Assembly: GCA_022565795.1 (NCBI GenBank)
Contig: JAIUMA010000023.1
Coordinates: 1 to 44,529, forward strand
DNA: 44,529 nt
Origin: Balneolia bacterium
GTDB taxonomy: Bacteria > Bacteroidota > Rhodothermia > Balneolales > Cyclonatronaceae
Direction of reading: 5' to 3'
In this document: positions 25,064 through 33,649 of the stretch, in pieces
Layout of the letters: each line of letters begins with the position of its first letter
Numbering within the stretch: the stretch's first letter is position 1
The notes under the pieces: generated by a model
Database searches by the model: none
Seen by the model: only the letters and a program-made list of their open reading frames with translations
Told to the model about the DNA's origin: nothing
Translations under genes and position numbers: made by a program

Positions 25064-25077
25064 ACACCCGTTATACA

Positions 25078-25935
25078 ATGAAAGCATTCGAGAAGCTACG
25101 TCTTGACTATTTCCCCCAGCCAGATGTTATTCTGCTGAAACATCCCGTGCTTTTATGCCATGGTTTCGGTGCGATGGGCAGCTTTTCGAGCAAGGGTCTC
25201 CTTCATGCCACCTGCATGATGCTACGTGAACGCGGCGTACTGGCATTTGCCCCCAACATTGCGCCTTACGCTAAAATCGAAACCCGTGCCCAAGATTGGG
25301 CCGAGGCAATAGACCGGATAAAGGAAATCACTGGCGCCACGAAAATGCACGTTGTGGCGCACTCGATGGGCGGCCTGGACATCAGATATGCCATCAGCTC
25401 TATGGACAAATACAAGGACGTGATAAGCCTCACAACCGTGTGTACGCCTCATCGGGGCACAAGCCTTTCCACGCTAACGCTCAACACACCGGAAACCATC
25501 CGCGGAAGCCTCGAAGGCATCGCCAACTGGTTCGGAAATAACGTCTACCCGAAAGTGCCCAGCAACATTACCGGAGCTCTGGAGCAGCTTGGCCGTGAAT
25601 ACGTTAACGAACACTTCAATCCCGCCAACCCGGATCATCCGGAGGTACGTTATAAATCCGTAACAGCCGCGTGCGGAAAAGGCACGGAGTACGACATCAA
25701 CCGGCTCCTTATTCCGTTCAACAGCTACATTTATGAGCGTGAGGGCATCAACGATGGCTACATTTCTGAGGAGTCAGCAAAATGGGGTGAGGTAATTCTT
25801 CACTCTAATCTTTCCCATCCGGAGCAGATTAAGCTCAATCTGTCATCACGTAAAATACCGCAGTGGAAAGAGCTCTGGAGTGACATCATAAAATCCATAA
25901 AAGAAGACGACGAGCGGATCTTTACGGAGAAGTGA
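25078..25935 (+). CDS. Lipase-like alpha/beta hydrolase
   Basis: A 285-residue alpha/beta hydrolase close to bacterial triacylglycerol lipases of family I. The oxyanion block LLCHGFGAMGS is at 25-35. The nucleophile elbow AHSMGG has Ser96. VCTPHRGTSLS after it is the usual lipase motif. The acid is likely the Asp of GINDGYISEES and the base the His of LSHPEQ. There is no clear signal peptide, so it may act in the cytoplasm or leave by an unknown route. It starts after a large inverted repeat and has no close neighbour downstream (97 bases to mgtE). Confidence 0.85.
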   Translation: MKAFEKLRLDYFPQPDVILLKHPVLLCHGFGAMGSFSSKGLLHATCMMLRERGVLAFAPNIAPYAKIETRAQDWAEAIDRIKEITGATKMHVVAHSMGGLDIRYAISSMDKYKDVISLTTVCTPHRGTSLSTLTLNTPETIRGSLEGIANWFGNNVYPKVPSNITGALEQLGREYVNEHFNPANPDHPEVRYKSVTAACGKGTEYDINRLLIPFNSYIYEREGINDGYISEESAKWGEVILHSNLSHPEQIKLNLSSRKIPQWKELWSDIIKSIKEDDERIFTEK

Positions 25936-26031
25936 ACCGCTACTTCCTGCAGCACAATTTTTTAATTAAGTAGGGCTTTTGTATTCTGTGGGCATCAATT
26001 CGTGTTAATTCAGATGCTAACTTCCTAACTT

Positions 26032-27399
26032 ATGATATTAGAACCCGAAATTCTCCAGTCCTACAAGGAGAAGTTTGAAAAAGATCTGTACTCACAAAAT
26101 GTGGCTGAAGCCGTATTAAGTGCACAAAATATATCTGCCGGCCGGGTCGCACAAATTCTGACCGATTCTGACGACACCCTGGTTGTTCCCTTTCTTGAAA
26201 AAGCTGATCAAAAGCAGGCCGGAAAAATCCTTGCTCACTTCTCTGCGGAAATGGCGGTGGAGATTTTAGGTCAGATGGACCCCAAAATTGCCGCAACTCT
26301 GCTCGATGACATTCCGATTGACCATGCGGCTGACATCATGCAGATTATGGATCCGGATGAGGCAAGCGAGCTGTTCAGCCACATCAATCCGAATCTGGAA
26401 AAGATGATTCGCGACCTTATGCGCTACGAATCCGGCACCGTGGGCGCGGTAATGAATTCGTACTTCACAGCCGTTAAATCCGGAACTACTGTTGCTAATA
26501 CCATCACCGCACTTCGCGATGCTCCTATACAGATTGAGAACAAAAACTATGTTTATGTTGTGGATGCCGAGGGCAAGCCCCAGGGCGTTATTTCAATGAA
26601 GGACTTGCTAAGGACCTCACCCGACAAGAAAGTCGACGAGTTTATGACGCCAAACGTGGTGGCCGTGCATACCGATGACGATGCCATCAAATCCTCCGAG
26701 CTGCTTAGAAACCGCCGGTTCCAAATGCTCCCGGTTATCAATGAAAATGACAAAATTGTTGGGGTGCTTCTGCTGGATGATGCCATCGAAATCCTCTCCA
26801 ATAACATGGCCGATATGTTCATGCACATGGGTGCTGCTTCAGCCGATGAGTCATTCTATACACCGCCGCTTGGCTCGGTAAAGAAGCGCCTGCCCTGGAT
26901 GGCCGGTAACGTATTCCTGAACCTCGGCGCCGTGGCCGTAATAGCCTCATTCGAAGCCACTATTGAAGCTGTAGCCGCCCTTGCGATTTTCCTTCCAATG
27001 ATTACCGATATGGGCGGGAACGTGGGTATTCAGGCCCTTTCGGTATCGATTCGAAGTATTGCGCTGGGTGAAGTCAGGATTACGGAATACTGGCGTGCTA
27101 CCAAAAAGGAAATTGCCGTCGGTCTGATTAACGGACTTGCTCTGGGTATTTTGTTTGCCATCATTGCCTACTTCATACAGGCTAACGTTACGCTCGGGCT
27201 TGTTGCCGGCGCGGCACTGGCTGCCAACGTTTTCCTCGCCGGTATAGTGGGCGGAACGCTCCCGTTCCTGATCAAGCGATTTGGCGGAGATCCTGCTATG
27301 ATGACCGGCCCCGTTCTCACGACCATCACCGATATTACGGGTGTTTCGATCTATCTTGGCCTGAGTACCTACTTCCTCGCCAGCCTGATCGGAGGATAA
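26032..27399 (+). CDS. mgtE: MgtE magnesium transporter
   Basis: A 455-residue MgtE channel for Mg2+ uptake in the inner membrane. The cytosolic N domain (about 1-135) is a superhelix with repeated ILGQMDPKIAATLLDDIP and IMDPDEASEL segments. Two CBS domains follow (about 140-265, ending GVLLLDDAIEIL), then five membrane helices with LPMITDMGGNVGIQALSV, the family pore motif, and a last conserved TGPVLTTITD. The CBS domains bind Mg2+ and close the channel when it is plentiful. The ATG at 26032 fits the family N-terminus. A terminator follows. Confidence 0.95.
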   Translation: MILEPEILQSYKEKFEKDLYSQNVAEAVLSAQNISAGRVAQILTDSDDTLVVPFLEKADQKQAGKILAHFSAEMAVEILGQMDPKIAATLLDDIPIDHAADIMQIMDPDEASELFSHINPNLEKMIRDLMRYESGTVGAVMNSYFTAVKSGTTVANTITALRDAPIQIENKNYVYVVDAEGKPQGVISMKDLLRTSPDKKVDEFMTPNVVAVHTDDDAIKSSELLRNRRFQMLPVINENDKIVGVLLLDDAIEILSNNMADMFMHMGAASADESFYTPPLGSVKKRLPWMAGNVFLNLGAVAVIASFEATIEAVAALAIFLPMITDMGGNVGIQALSVSIRSIALGEVRITEYWRATKKEIAVGLINGLALGILFAIIAYFIQANVTLGLVAGAALAANVFLAGIVGGTLPFLIKRFGGDPAMMTGPVLTTITDITGVSIYLGLSTYFLASLIGG

Positions 27400-27414
27400 A
27401 ACCAACCATTCTGA

Positions 27415-27466
27415 AGCCGCTTACTCCTTATGAGGAACTTCCCTCAACAGGAGTGGCGGCTTTTTC
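27415..27466 (+). terminator. Rho-independent terminator after mgtE
   Basis: AGCCGC and ACTCC on the left pair with GGAGT and GCGGCT on the right, with a one- or two-base bulge between the two stem parts and a 22-base loop. Five T and then CAATTTG follow. It separates mgtE from the broken reductase gene. Confidence 0.75.
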
Positions 27467-27490
27467 AATTTGTGCTTATAACTATCTTTT

Positions 27491-28801
27491 ATGCGATACT
27501 CAGCCGGCAACGGTATTCTTTGGCTGTGCATATATTTTGTTCTGGCTCTGATTCCCATTGGCATAGCACTAGCCGGTGACCTGCCGGAGCTGCGTTCATT
27601 CTGGATTGAGTTCGGCGTGGCGCTTGGATTTATCGGGCTGGCCATGTTTGCTCTGCAGTTTTTGTTTTCCGGTCGCCTGAGGCATATCGCCCCTGTTTTC
27701 GGGAATGACAACGTGCTGAATTTTCACCGGCAGGTCGGAATCACCGCTTTTTTCCTGGTTCTGGCTCACCCTGTAATCCTGCTCACGGCCGACCCTGCAT
27801 TCTGGGAATATTTTGACCCAAGAGTGAACTTCATGCGGGCCGTGTCTCTCAGCTTTGTAACCATAGCCATTGTAATGATAACGGTTACGAGCATCTGGCG
27901 CATCAACTTCAGGCTTCAATACGAGCACTGGAGGCTTATACATGGCCTGCTCGCCATGGCAATCGTAGGCATTGGCACAGCGCACGCGATTCAGGTTGGT
28001 CACTATCTCGAGCCATTCTGGAAAAAGGCAGCCTTAGCTATTTTGATGGGCTCTGTAATCTAGCTGGTAGTTCACACCCGAATCGTGAGGCCGTGGCTCA
28101 GCAGAAAGAAGCCCTACCAGCTGATGCACGTTAAGCGAGAAACAGGTGAAGCATGGACGCTCAACCTCAAAGCCATCAATCATGAAAGACCTTCTTTCAA
28201 ACCCGGACAATTTGCATGGATTACGGTAGGGCCAACTCCGTTTTCTTTACAGTAGCATCCATTTTCTCTTTCCTCGAGCGCAAGGTCGGAGTATCTCTCC
28301 TTTACTGCAAAACCGGAAGGTGATTTCACCTCAACCTGGGAGAATATGAAGCCCGGCACAACGGTGTTCCTTGAAGGACCCTTCGGCTCTTTTGTGCCCG
28401 AGCCCGACAGCAATCTGTTTCTCATAATGGGCGGTATCGGGGTTACTCCGGCCATGAGCATGCTTAGGACTATGCGCGACGACAAAGACAAACGTAAAGC
28501 TATCCTCATATTCGCCAATGAAACGTATGATGACATCATCTTCCTTCATGAACTCGAAGAGCTGAGCCGGGAAATTAATCTCGAGATAATTCATGTGCTC
28601 GAAAAAGCCGCTGATGACTGGGAGGGCGAGCGTGGTTTGATAGATGAAGAACTGCTCAGCAGATACATCCCCGAAAATCCGGAGGAGTTCATGTTTTTCA
28701 TCTGTGGCCCGGGCCCTTTAATGGACGTATCAAGCATCGCCTTGCACGACCTCGGTGTGGCATGGAACCATATTTACATGGAACGCTTTAGTATAGTGTA
28801 A
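27491..28801 (+). pseudogene. Ferric-reductase-like membrane oxidoreductase, broken by two in-frame TAG codons
   Basis: One frame runs from the ATG at 27491 to the stop at 28799, 436 codons, interrupted only by TAG at 28061-28063 and TAG at 28253-28255. The first part (190 codons) has about five membrane helices and the ferric-reductase-like histidines (FHRQVGITAFFLVLAHP, EHWRLIHGLLAM) that bind heme. The second part is an FNR-type FAD/NAD domain: SFKPGQFAWI, HPFSLSSSA (FAD), MGGIGVTPAMSM (NAD) and FFICGPGPLMDV. The sequence after each TAG continues the family fold in the same frame, so each is a nonsense change and not a frameshift. The intact gene would move electrons from NAD(P)H across the membrane. 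Confidence 0.82.
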
Positions 28802-28830
28802 GCTTCAATCGCCGAATGAGTTAGCAAGAC

Positions 28831-28947
28831 ATGAATGAGTTTGAAAAGAACCGAAAACTGCTTCATAAGATTATCCGACGATGCGGTGATTTTATCACCA
28901 TTTTATTTATAGTCGTCTGCGTTCTGTTTGCAACCCGCGGCTTCTAA
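28831..28947 (+). CDS. Small single-helix membrane protein
   Basis: A 38-residue frame starts at ATG 28831: MNEFEKNRKLLHKIIRRC, then a hydrophobic stretch (DFITILFIVVCVLFAT) long enough to cross the membrane, ending RGF. The basic N-terminus and one helix suggest a small membrane protein with the N-terminus inside. It lies between the broken reductase and the polytopic protein, 13 bases before the start of the latter, so it may be coupled with it. No family is recognised, and it could be chance. Confidence 0.45.
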   Translation: MNEFEKNRKLLHKIIRRCGDFITILFIVVCVLFATRGF

Positions 28948-28960
28948 ACGATGTGCCGTT

Positions 28961-29953
28961 ATGAACCTTCTTATTCCAGTAGCCTTGTCTGTTGCCGGAA
29001 TTCTTCTGGCAATCTATAAAAACTACCTCCGTGGCCGCAGCGACGTGCCGCTTGATTCTGAACCTGCCGAAAACCGGCCGGTCGAACATATCAAAAGCAT
29101 TCTTTTTCTCGAAGTTCCCATCGAACGGATTACGCTGGGCTATTTCGCGCTCACGGCCCTCACGTACAGCGTTTTCCTTATTTCGGGCATATCCGTTCCG
29201 GCCATTGACCATACTATTATACTGCTAAGCGGGGTTATGGTTTTCCTTCTGCAGTTTAAATGGGTGATGGCCTTCGGAGTAACAAAGCGTCTTGACTGGC
29301 GGGTGCTTGCTTTCCTGATTCTCACCACCGCCATTGGCGTTTCACTGGTGATGATTCGTCCGGAAGCGATAAGCGAAAGTATGCTTGTAGCCGCATTTCC
29401 GTACAATCTCACGGCTCATCTGCTCGGTTTGGTACTTGGATTAGGCGGCGCAATTGTGCTGGACATTATGATATTTCACTTCCTGAAAAACTTCACTATT
29501 TCGAAGCGTGAAGCGGTTATTATGCACCTGATATCACAGATGATCATACTGGGGCTGGCTCTATTGCTGGTGAGCGGCGTCGCATTAACATTCACCGACC
29601 CCGAAACCTACCTGGAAAATTCCCGCTTCCTTATGAAGATGACCGCCGTTCTGGTTGTGCTAATCAACGGAATAATTATGAATCTGTACGTAGCCCCTAA
29701 GATGGAACTCATTTCGCTTAAGAAAGAAGAGCTCTCCGGTAATGAACGGCTGGTAAATACAGCTTTTGTTGTTGGCGCCGTTTCTGCGGTATCGTGGTTT
29801 GCTGTTTTCTTTCTCGCCATGATCGATATACTCGAAACGTTCAGCTATGCAGCTCTGCTAATCGCATACATGCTTATTCTGTTTTCAGCCATTGGCGGCG
29901 GACTCATTACAAAGCGGCTGTTCGAGTCGAAAGCGAAAGCTGAGGAAAAGTAA
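28961..29953 (+). CDS. Polytopic membrane protein of unknown function
   Basis: A 330-residue protein with about nine membrane helices and few loops. Helix five contains AHLLGLVLGLGGAIVLDIM followed by IFHFLKNF, and helix six begins with MHLISQ; these buried histidines could bind heme or metal. The charged loop between helices 1 and 2 is cytoplasmic or periplasmic and short. I do not recognise the family with certainty. The frame is open from 28928, but ATG 28961 is the better start, since it begins a signal-anchor helix (MNLLIPVALSVAGILLAIY). It follows the broken ferric-reductase-like gene, and a redox link is only an inference. Confidence 0.75.
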   Translation: MNLLIPVALSVAGILLAIYKNYLRGRSDVPLDSEPAENRPVEHIKSILFLEVPIERITLGYFALTALTYSVFLISGISVPAIDHTIILLSGVMVFLLQFKWVMAFGVTKRLDWRVLAFLILTTAIGVSLVMIRPEAISESMLVAAFPYNLTAHLLGLVLGLGGAIVLDIMIFHFLKNFTISKREAVIMHLISQMIILGLALLLVSGVALTFTDPETYLENSRFLMKMTAVLVVLINGIIMNLYVAPKMELISLKKEELSGNERLVNTAFVVGAVSAVSWFAVFFLAMIDILETFSYAALLIAYMLILFSAIGGGLITKRLFESKAKAEEK

Positions 29954-29981
29954 GCAATATGTTTCGCGGCACGCCATCGCC

Positions 29982-31613
29982 CTATTTAAGCAGCGTCATA
30001 CTTCGGGTTAAACTTCCGGCGGGAGTATCAATTCTGTACAGATAGATTCCGGAGCTATGTGCAGCAGCATCCCAGCGTACGGTGTGGGAACCAGAGGAAC
30101 GGGCTTCGTCAACCAGCACGGCAACTCTGCGGCCAAGCATGTCGTAGACAGAAAGTCGCACATGGCCGGACTCAGCCAGCGCAAACCGGATGGCCGTTGT
30201 AGGATTGAACGGGTTCGGATAGTTTTGTTCGAGTGTGATACTCTCCGGCAGCTCTGCAACCGGCTCGGTCGAAGTGCCCGTCAATTCATTACCGTAAAGG
30301 GTGATGTCATCGAGGCGGAACTGAAAATCGCTGTTTTTCGAAAACCGAAGGCTCACATCCGATACCGACGGAATAGCAGTCAGCTCCACTTCAAAGAGCG
30401 TCCACTGGTTGGCCGACACTGCTGATTCATATTGAATCTCAAACCAGCTGCCGCCATTATCCAGACTGTATTCAATCAAAAAGGATTCTGTATCGCCGGT
30501 GTGCACGCCAAACGTAAGGCCGATGTCTTCATATCCTAAAACATCAATATTACTGATTGTGAGGAACCGCTGGCCGAGATTCATAAATACCAAGCCCCCA
30601 CCGCTCGCTCCCGGATAACCCTGGGACGGGATTGAGCTTCTGATATCCCCGTTGCCTTCAAAAGTAAGGTTTTCGTTATCGTAGCTATGGTCGCTAATCG
30701 GTGTTGTTGATGAAGGGTTTCCGAATGTTTCCGCAAAGATGATGTCAAATTCCGGATCGGGATCAGGGTCAGGAGTTGAGTCATCATCGGTAAAATAAGC
30801 CCGGCGAACCAGAGTAGTATCGGCAATAAAGGGGTTCACATTGCCCTGCCACTCTTCAATTTGAGACGTTCTCCACAGCTCATACTCGCCCACGTGATCT
30901 GCATTGTGCCAGCTTCTGAGCGCCTCAGACATCGAGCTAAAATAGTTTGGATCGCTCGCATCAGCCTGATTGCGGTAAATCGTATAGAAGTAAAACATGG
31001 CACGGGCCACATCACCCTGCATATCTTTTTTTACTTCAAAACGAATATCGCCGGACAGCGTAATTTTACTGTATTCGTCGCGGACTTCAACGGGAGGAGG
31101 CGTTGTTGTGAAGATGAGATTGCCTTCATCTCTGTTAACTTTGTTGTACCAGCGGTCTACGTCTTCATCAGGAATATCACCAAATTTGTAGTTTGCGCGG
31201 TCAGCATTTACGCGGATTTCACTGGCATAAAGGCTGTGCAAGTCACTTCGTGCCGGTTCATTTCCTGCTCCAAGAGATTGTGGCCACAGATGCTCGGCAT
31301 TTATACCGTTGCCACCCTGAAACGCATCGGCTCTTGGTGTTGAGGAATTCGGATCTACCGGTACTTCAAAATAGGTATACAGGCAAACCACCATTCCGTC
31401 GAAATTATCCAGAATGGTGTACATACGGTCGCGGGCTGTGTCGTACCCCAGCGTTTGGTTGGGCGTGTAGTTTTCGCGGAGGTATTCCAGCAGCTCTTCC
31501 CCGGTGCGGTCTCCTCCAATTTGCTGGTTCTGGGCATGAATAATTCCGGGTAGTAAAATGAATAACAGCAGGATGTTGAGAGTGAACTTCAGAGGAGCGT
31601 GGGACATATACAT
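29982..31613 (-). CDS. Secreted endonuclease I with T9SS sorting domain
   Basis: A 543-residue exported nuclease. A signal peptide (about 1-27, ending IIHAQ) precedes the endonuclease I domain (about 35-270), which carries the metal and catalytic motif NAEHLWPQS with His108, SDLHSLYASEIRVNADRANYKFG and NVNPFI. A 150-residue jelly-roll-like domain (LTISNIDVLG, DDITLYG) follows. The last 85 residues are a T9SS type A sorting domain ([21 protein letters not shown]). Endonuclease I enzymes cut DNA without strong sequence preference. The start is the first ATG of MYMSH; a second in-frame ATG is two codons later. It is convergent with the membrane-protein gene. Confidence 0.92.
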   Translation of the reverse strand: MYMSHAPLKFTLNILLLFILLPGIIHAQNQQIGGDRTGEELLEYLRENYTPNQTLGYDTARDRMYTILDNFDGMVVCLYTYFEVPVDPNSSTPRADAFQGGNGINAEHLWPQSLGAGNEPARSDLHSLYASEIRVNADRANYKFGDIPDEDVDRWYNKVNRDEGNLIFTTTPPPVEVRDEYSKITLSGDIRFEVKKDMQGDVARAMFYFYTIYRNQADASDPNYFSSMSEALRSWHNADHVGEYELWRTSQIEEWQGNVNPFIADTTLVRRAYFTDDDSTPDPDPDPEFDIIFAETFGNPSSTTPISDHSYDNENLTFEGNGDIRSSIPSQGYPGASGGGLVFMNLGQRFLTISNIDVLGYEDIGLTFGVHTGDTESFLIEYSLDNGGSWFEIQYESAVSANQWTLFEVELTAIPSVSDVSLRFSKNSDFQFRLDDITLYGNELTGTSTEPVAELPESITLEQNYPNPFNPTTAIRFALAESGHVRLSVYDMLGRRVAVLVDEARSSGSHTVRWDAAAHSSGIYLYRIDTPAGSLTRSMTLLK

Positions 31614-31809
31614 GTTCGATAAAAAGGAATAATTAAGATGAATATAGTAATTAATCCCATCGCAACGGCGACCAATTGCGTAATCAACTGAAGCCCAAAC
31701 ACTTATGGTAAATAATGTGAATTGAAACTGTTATTTGCATCCAAATCTCCATATATTAAAAAATTCTAAATTACAGGTGTGTTTTATACATTTACGGGTA
31801 AGCAAGGCT

Positions 31810-33624
31810 ATGGCAAGCAAGAGTAAAAAAAACAGTCCCTGGCGCATTCTTGAAGAAACGGAAACGCTGGCAAGAACAGGGAGCTGGGAGCTAAATCTAA
31901 AAACGGATGAGCTAATCTGCACAAACGGTGTCTATCATATTTTAGATACAGAGCCCGGATCTTTTGATATCAACTTTAAAAAGGGTTTTGAGATCGTGCA
32001 TCCGGATGACCGGGACATGGCTTCCGCACATATGCGGGAAGTACTCGAAAAAGGGGTTGAATATAATATCCGCAAACGACTGCTTACTCCGGGCGGGAAA
32101 ATAAAACACGTTGTTTCCAGAGCTCACGTTATTCGGGATGAAAGCGGAGAAGCCATCAAATTAACCGGCGTTTTCCGTGATATCACCTCAGAAGTAGAGG
32201 AAAATCTCAAGCTGCGGGATATCAAAAATCATCTTGAGCAAACCATTCACTCGGTCAATGGTATTATTTGGGAAGCTTCGGCTAAAAATCTACAGACCAC
32301 CTACGTTAGCCCTCAGTCAGAAAACATATTAGGGTATAAGCCGGAAATGTTTTTAACTAAAGCCGGTTTTTGGAAAAGCCTTTTGCACCCTGATGATGCT
32401 GATGCTGTACTCGCGAAAAGCCAAAAAGCTGCAGACACGGCTACTGGTACGGTGCTGGAATACAGAATTCGAAATTCTGAAGGAACATATATCTGGCTTC
32501 AGGATTCCCTTAGCCCGGTTATCGGCAATGGGAAGTGCATCGGCCTCAGGGGATTGATGAGAGACATTACTCCTCAGAAGCAAACATCAGAACTGTACAA
32601 CAAAAGCGTCGACGACCTTAGAAAAAGCGAACGGCGATTCCGGGCACTGGTTCAGGATGGTTCAGACCTCACCGCAGCCATAAAAAAGGACGGCTTCTAC
32701 GGCTACACCACTCCGAATTATTACAATTTACTGGGTTATACTTCTGAAGAGCTAAAAGACATCAACGCCTACTCGCTCGTCCATCCCGATGATGCACACA
32801 AACTAAAAGCTCTCGTCAAAGATTTGGAACCTGGTGAACGGGTTAAGTTTGATAAGTACCGGTTTCGCGATAAGCAGGGCAAATGGAGATGGATGCAAAG
32901 CGTTTGTACAAACCTGCTTAACGAACAAAGCATAGAAGGTTATATCGTAAACAGCACCGATATAACAGATTTGATTGAAACGCAGCTCACCCTTAAAGAA
33001 AGCAATGATCGATTCAACCTGATCAATAAAGCAACCAATGATGCGATATACGACTGGGACATAATAGAAGACCGATTTATCTGGGGGGATGGGTTTAAAC
33101 GTATTTTTGGCCACGATACGACCGGCAGAATATTCCGAATGGAAGACTGGGCTGAGCTGGAGCATCCGTCCGACAAGAAAAAGTTTCACCTTGAATGGAA
33201 AGACTTTTTAGACGACCCTGAACAGTTTAAATGGCAAAACGGTATTCGTATCCGCAAAGGGGATGGAGCGTATGCATATATTGAGGAAATCGGACACATG
33301 ATCCGCGATAAGGCGGGAAAACCGGTTCGAATGATTGGTGCTATTCGAGATGTATCTGAACACAAGCAACAACAGATCAGAAACGAGATGCAGCAACATA
33401 TTTCGCGTATGTTTGCACAAAGCCATAGCTCTAAACAGGCGCTGCATGAACTTACAGAGTATCTTACCGATTACGGAGACTTTGGATTTTGTGAAGTCTG
33501 GCTCAAAGGCCAGATGAGCAGTAGTCTAAACCTTGCGGCCTCGTATGCATCTGGAAAACCCGGAGAGCTGTTTCAAAAAGCCTCATCCAGTATAAAAAGC
33601 CTCATCCAGTATAAAAAGCCTTAA
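31810..33624 (+). CDS. Multi-PAS histidine kinase, N-terminal fragment (frameshifted)
   Basis: The first 604 codons of a large sensor kinase, from ATG 31810 (a TTG at 31735 gives a longer frame without family support). It holds four PAS/PAC modules, in order near 31850-32200, 32240-32570, 32630-32970 and 33000-33360. HPDD motifs recur in the first three and a GAIRDVSEH end closes the fourth. The start of a GAF-like domain follows (FGFCEVWLKG). No membrane helix is seen, so the sensor is cytoplasmic. The frame ends early at 33624 because of a 19-bp tandem duplication at 33575-33612; the in-frame continuation is the ORF at 33650. PAS modules sense small ligands, light or redox state. Confidence 0.85.
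   Translation: MASKSKKNSPWRILEETETLARTGSWELNLKTDELICTNGVYHILDTEPGSFDINFKKGFEIVHPDDRDMASAHMREVLEKGVEYNIRKRLLTPGGKIKHVVSRAHVIRDESGEAIKLTGVFRDITSEVEENLKLRDIKNHLEQTIHSVNGIIWEASAKNLQTTYVSPQSENILGYKPEMFLTKAGFWKSLLHPDDADAVLAKSQKAADTATGTVLEYRIRNSEGTYIWLQDSLSPVIGNGKCIGLRGLMRDITPQKQTSELYNKSVDDLRKSERRFRALVQDGSDLTAAIKKDGFYGYTTPNYYNLLGYTSEELKDINAYSLVHPDDAHKLKALVKDLEPGERVKFDKYRFRDKQGKWRWMQSVCTNLLNEQSIEGYIVNSTDITDLIETQLTLKESNDRFNLINKATNDAIYDWDIIEDRFIWGDGFKRIFGHDTTGRIFRMEDWAELEHPSDKKKFHLEWKDFLDDPEQFKWQNGIRIRKGDGAYAYIEEIGHMIRDKAGKPVRMIGAIRDVSEHKQQQIRNEMQQHISRMFAQSHSSKQALHELTEYLTDYGDFGFCEVWLKGQMSSSLNLAASYASGKPGELFQKASSSIKSLIQYKKP
33575..33621. repeat. 19-bp tandem duplication that shifts the frame
   Basis: The unit AAAAAGCCTCATCCAGTAT occurs at 33575-33593 and again at 33594-33612; nine more bases repeat its start. 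Removing one unit joins the two kinase ORFs in frame, giving SSSIKSLNKDEGLPGKVTT across the junction. Confidence 0.95.
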
Positions 33625-33649
33625 CAAAGATGAAGGGCTTCCAGGCAAA

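Noticed and set aside
25929-25958. Terminator after the lipase
   Set aside because: The stem is only five base pairs (GAAGT/ACTTC) and the T-run is 9 bases away from it.
27491-28801. General recoding of TAG as a sense codon
   Set aside because: Several intact genes in the window (epsC, the DUF5615 toxin, ccoP, ccoG, ccoH, coaBC, amylase) end at TAG at the expected length.
28961-29953. Named family for the nine-helix protein
   Set aside because: It has a weak resemblance to several heme or copper membrane families, but not enough to choose one by eye.
30861-31343. 160-codon frame on the plus strand
   Set aside because: It is antisense to the endonuclease I gene, which has clear catalytic motifs and a sorting domain.
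31735-31809. Upstream TTG start of the kinase
   Set aside because: The 25 extra residues match no PAS sequence; ATG 31810 begins a plausible N-terminus.
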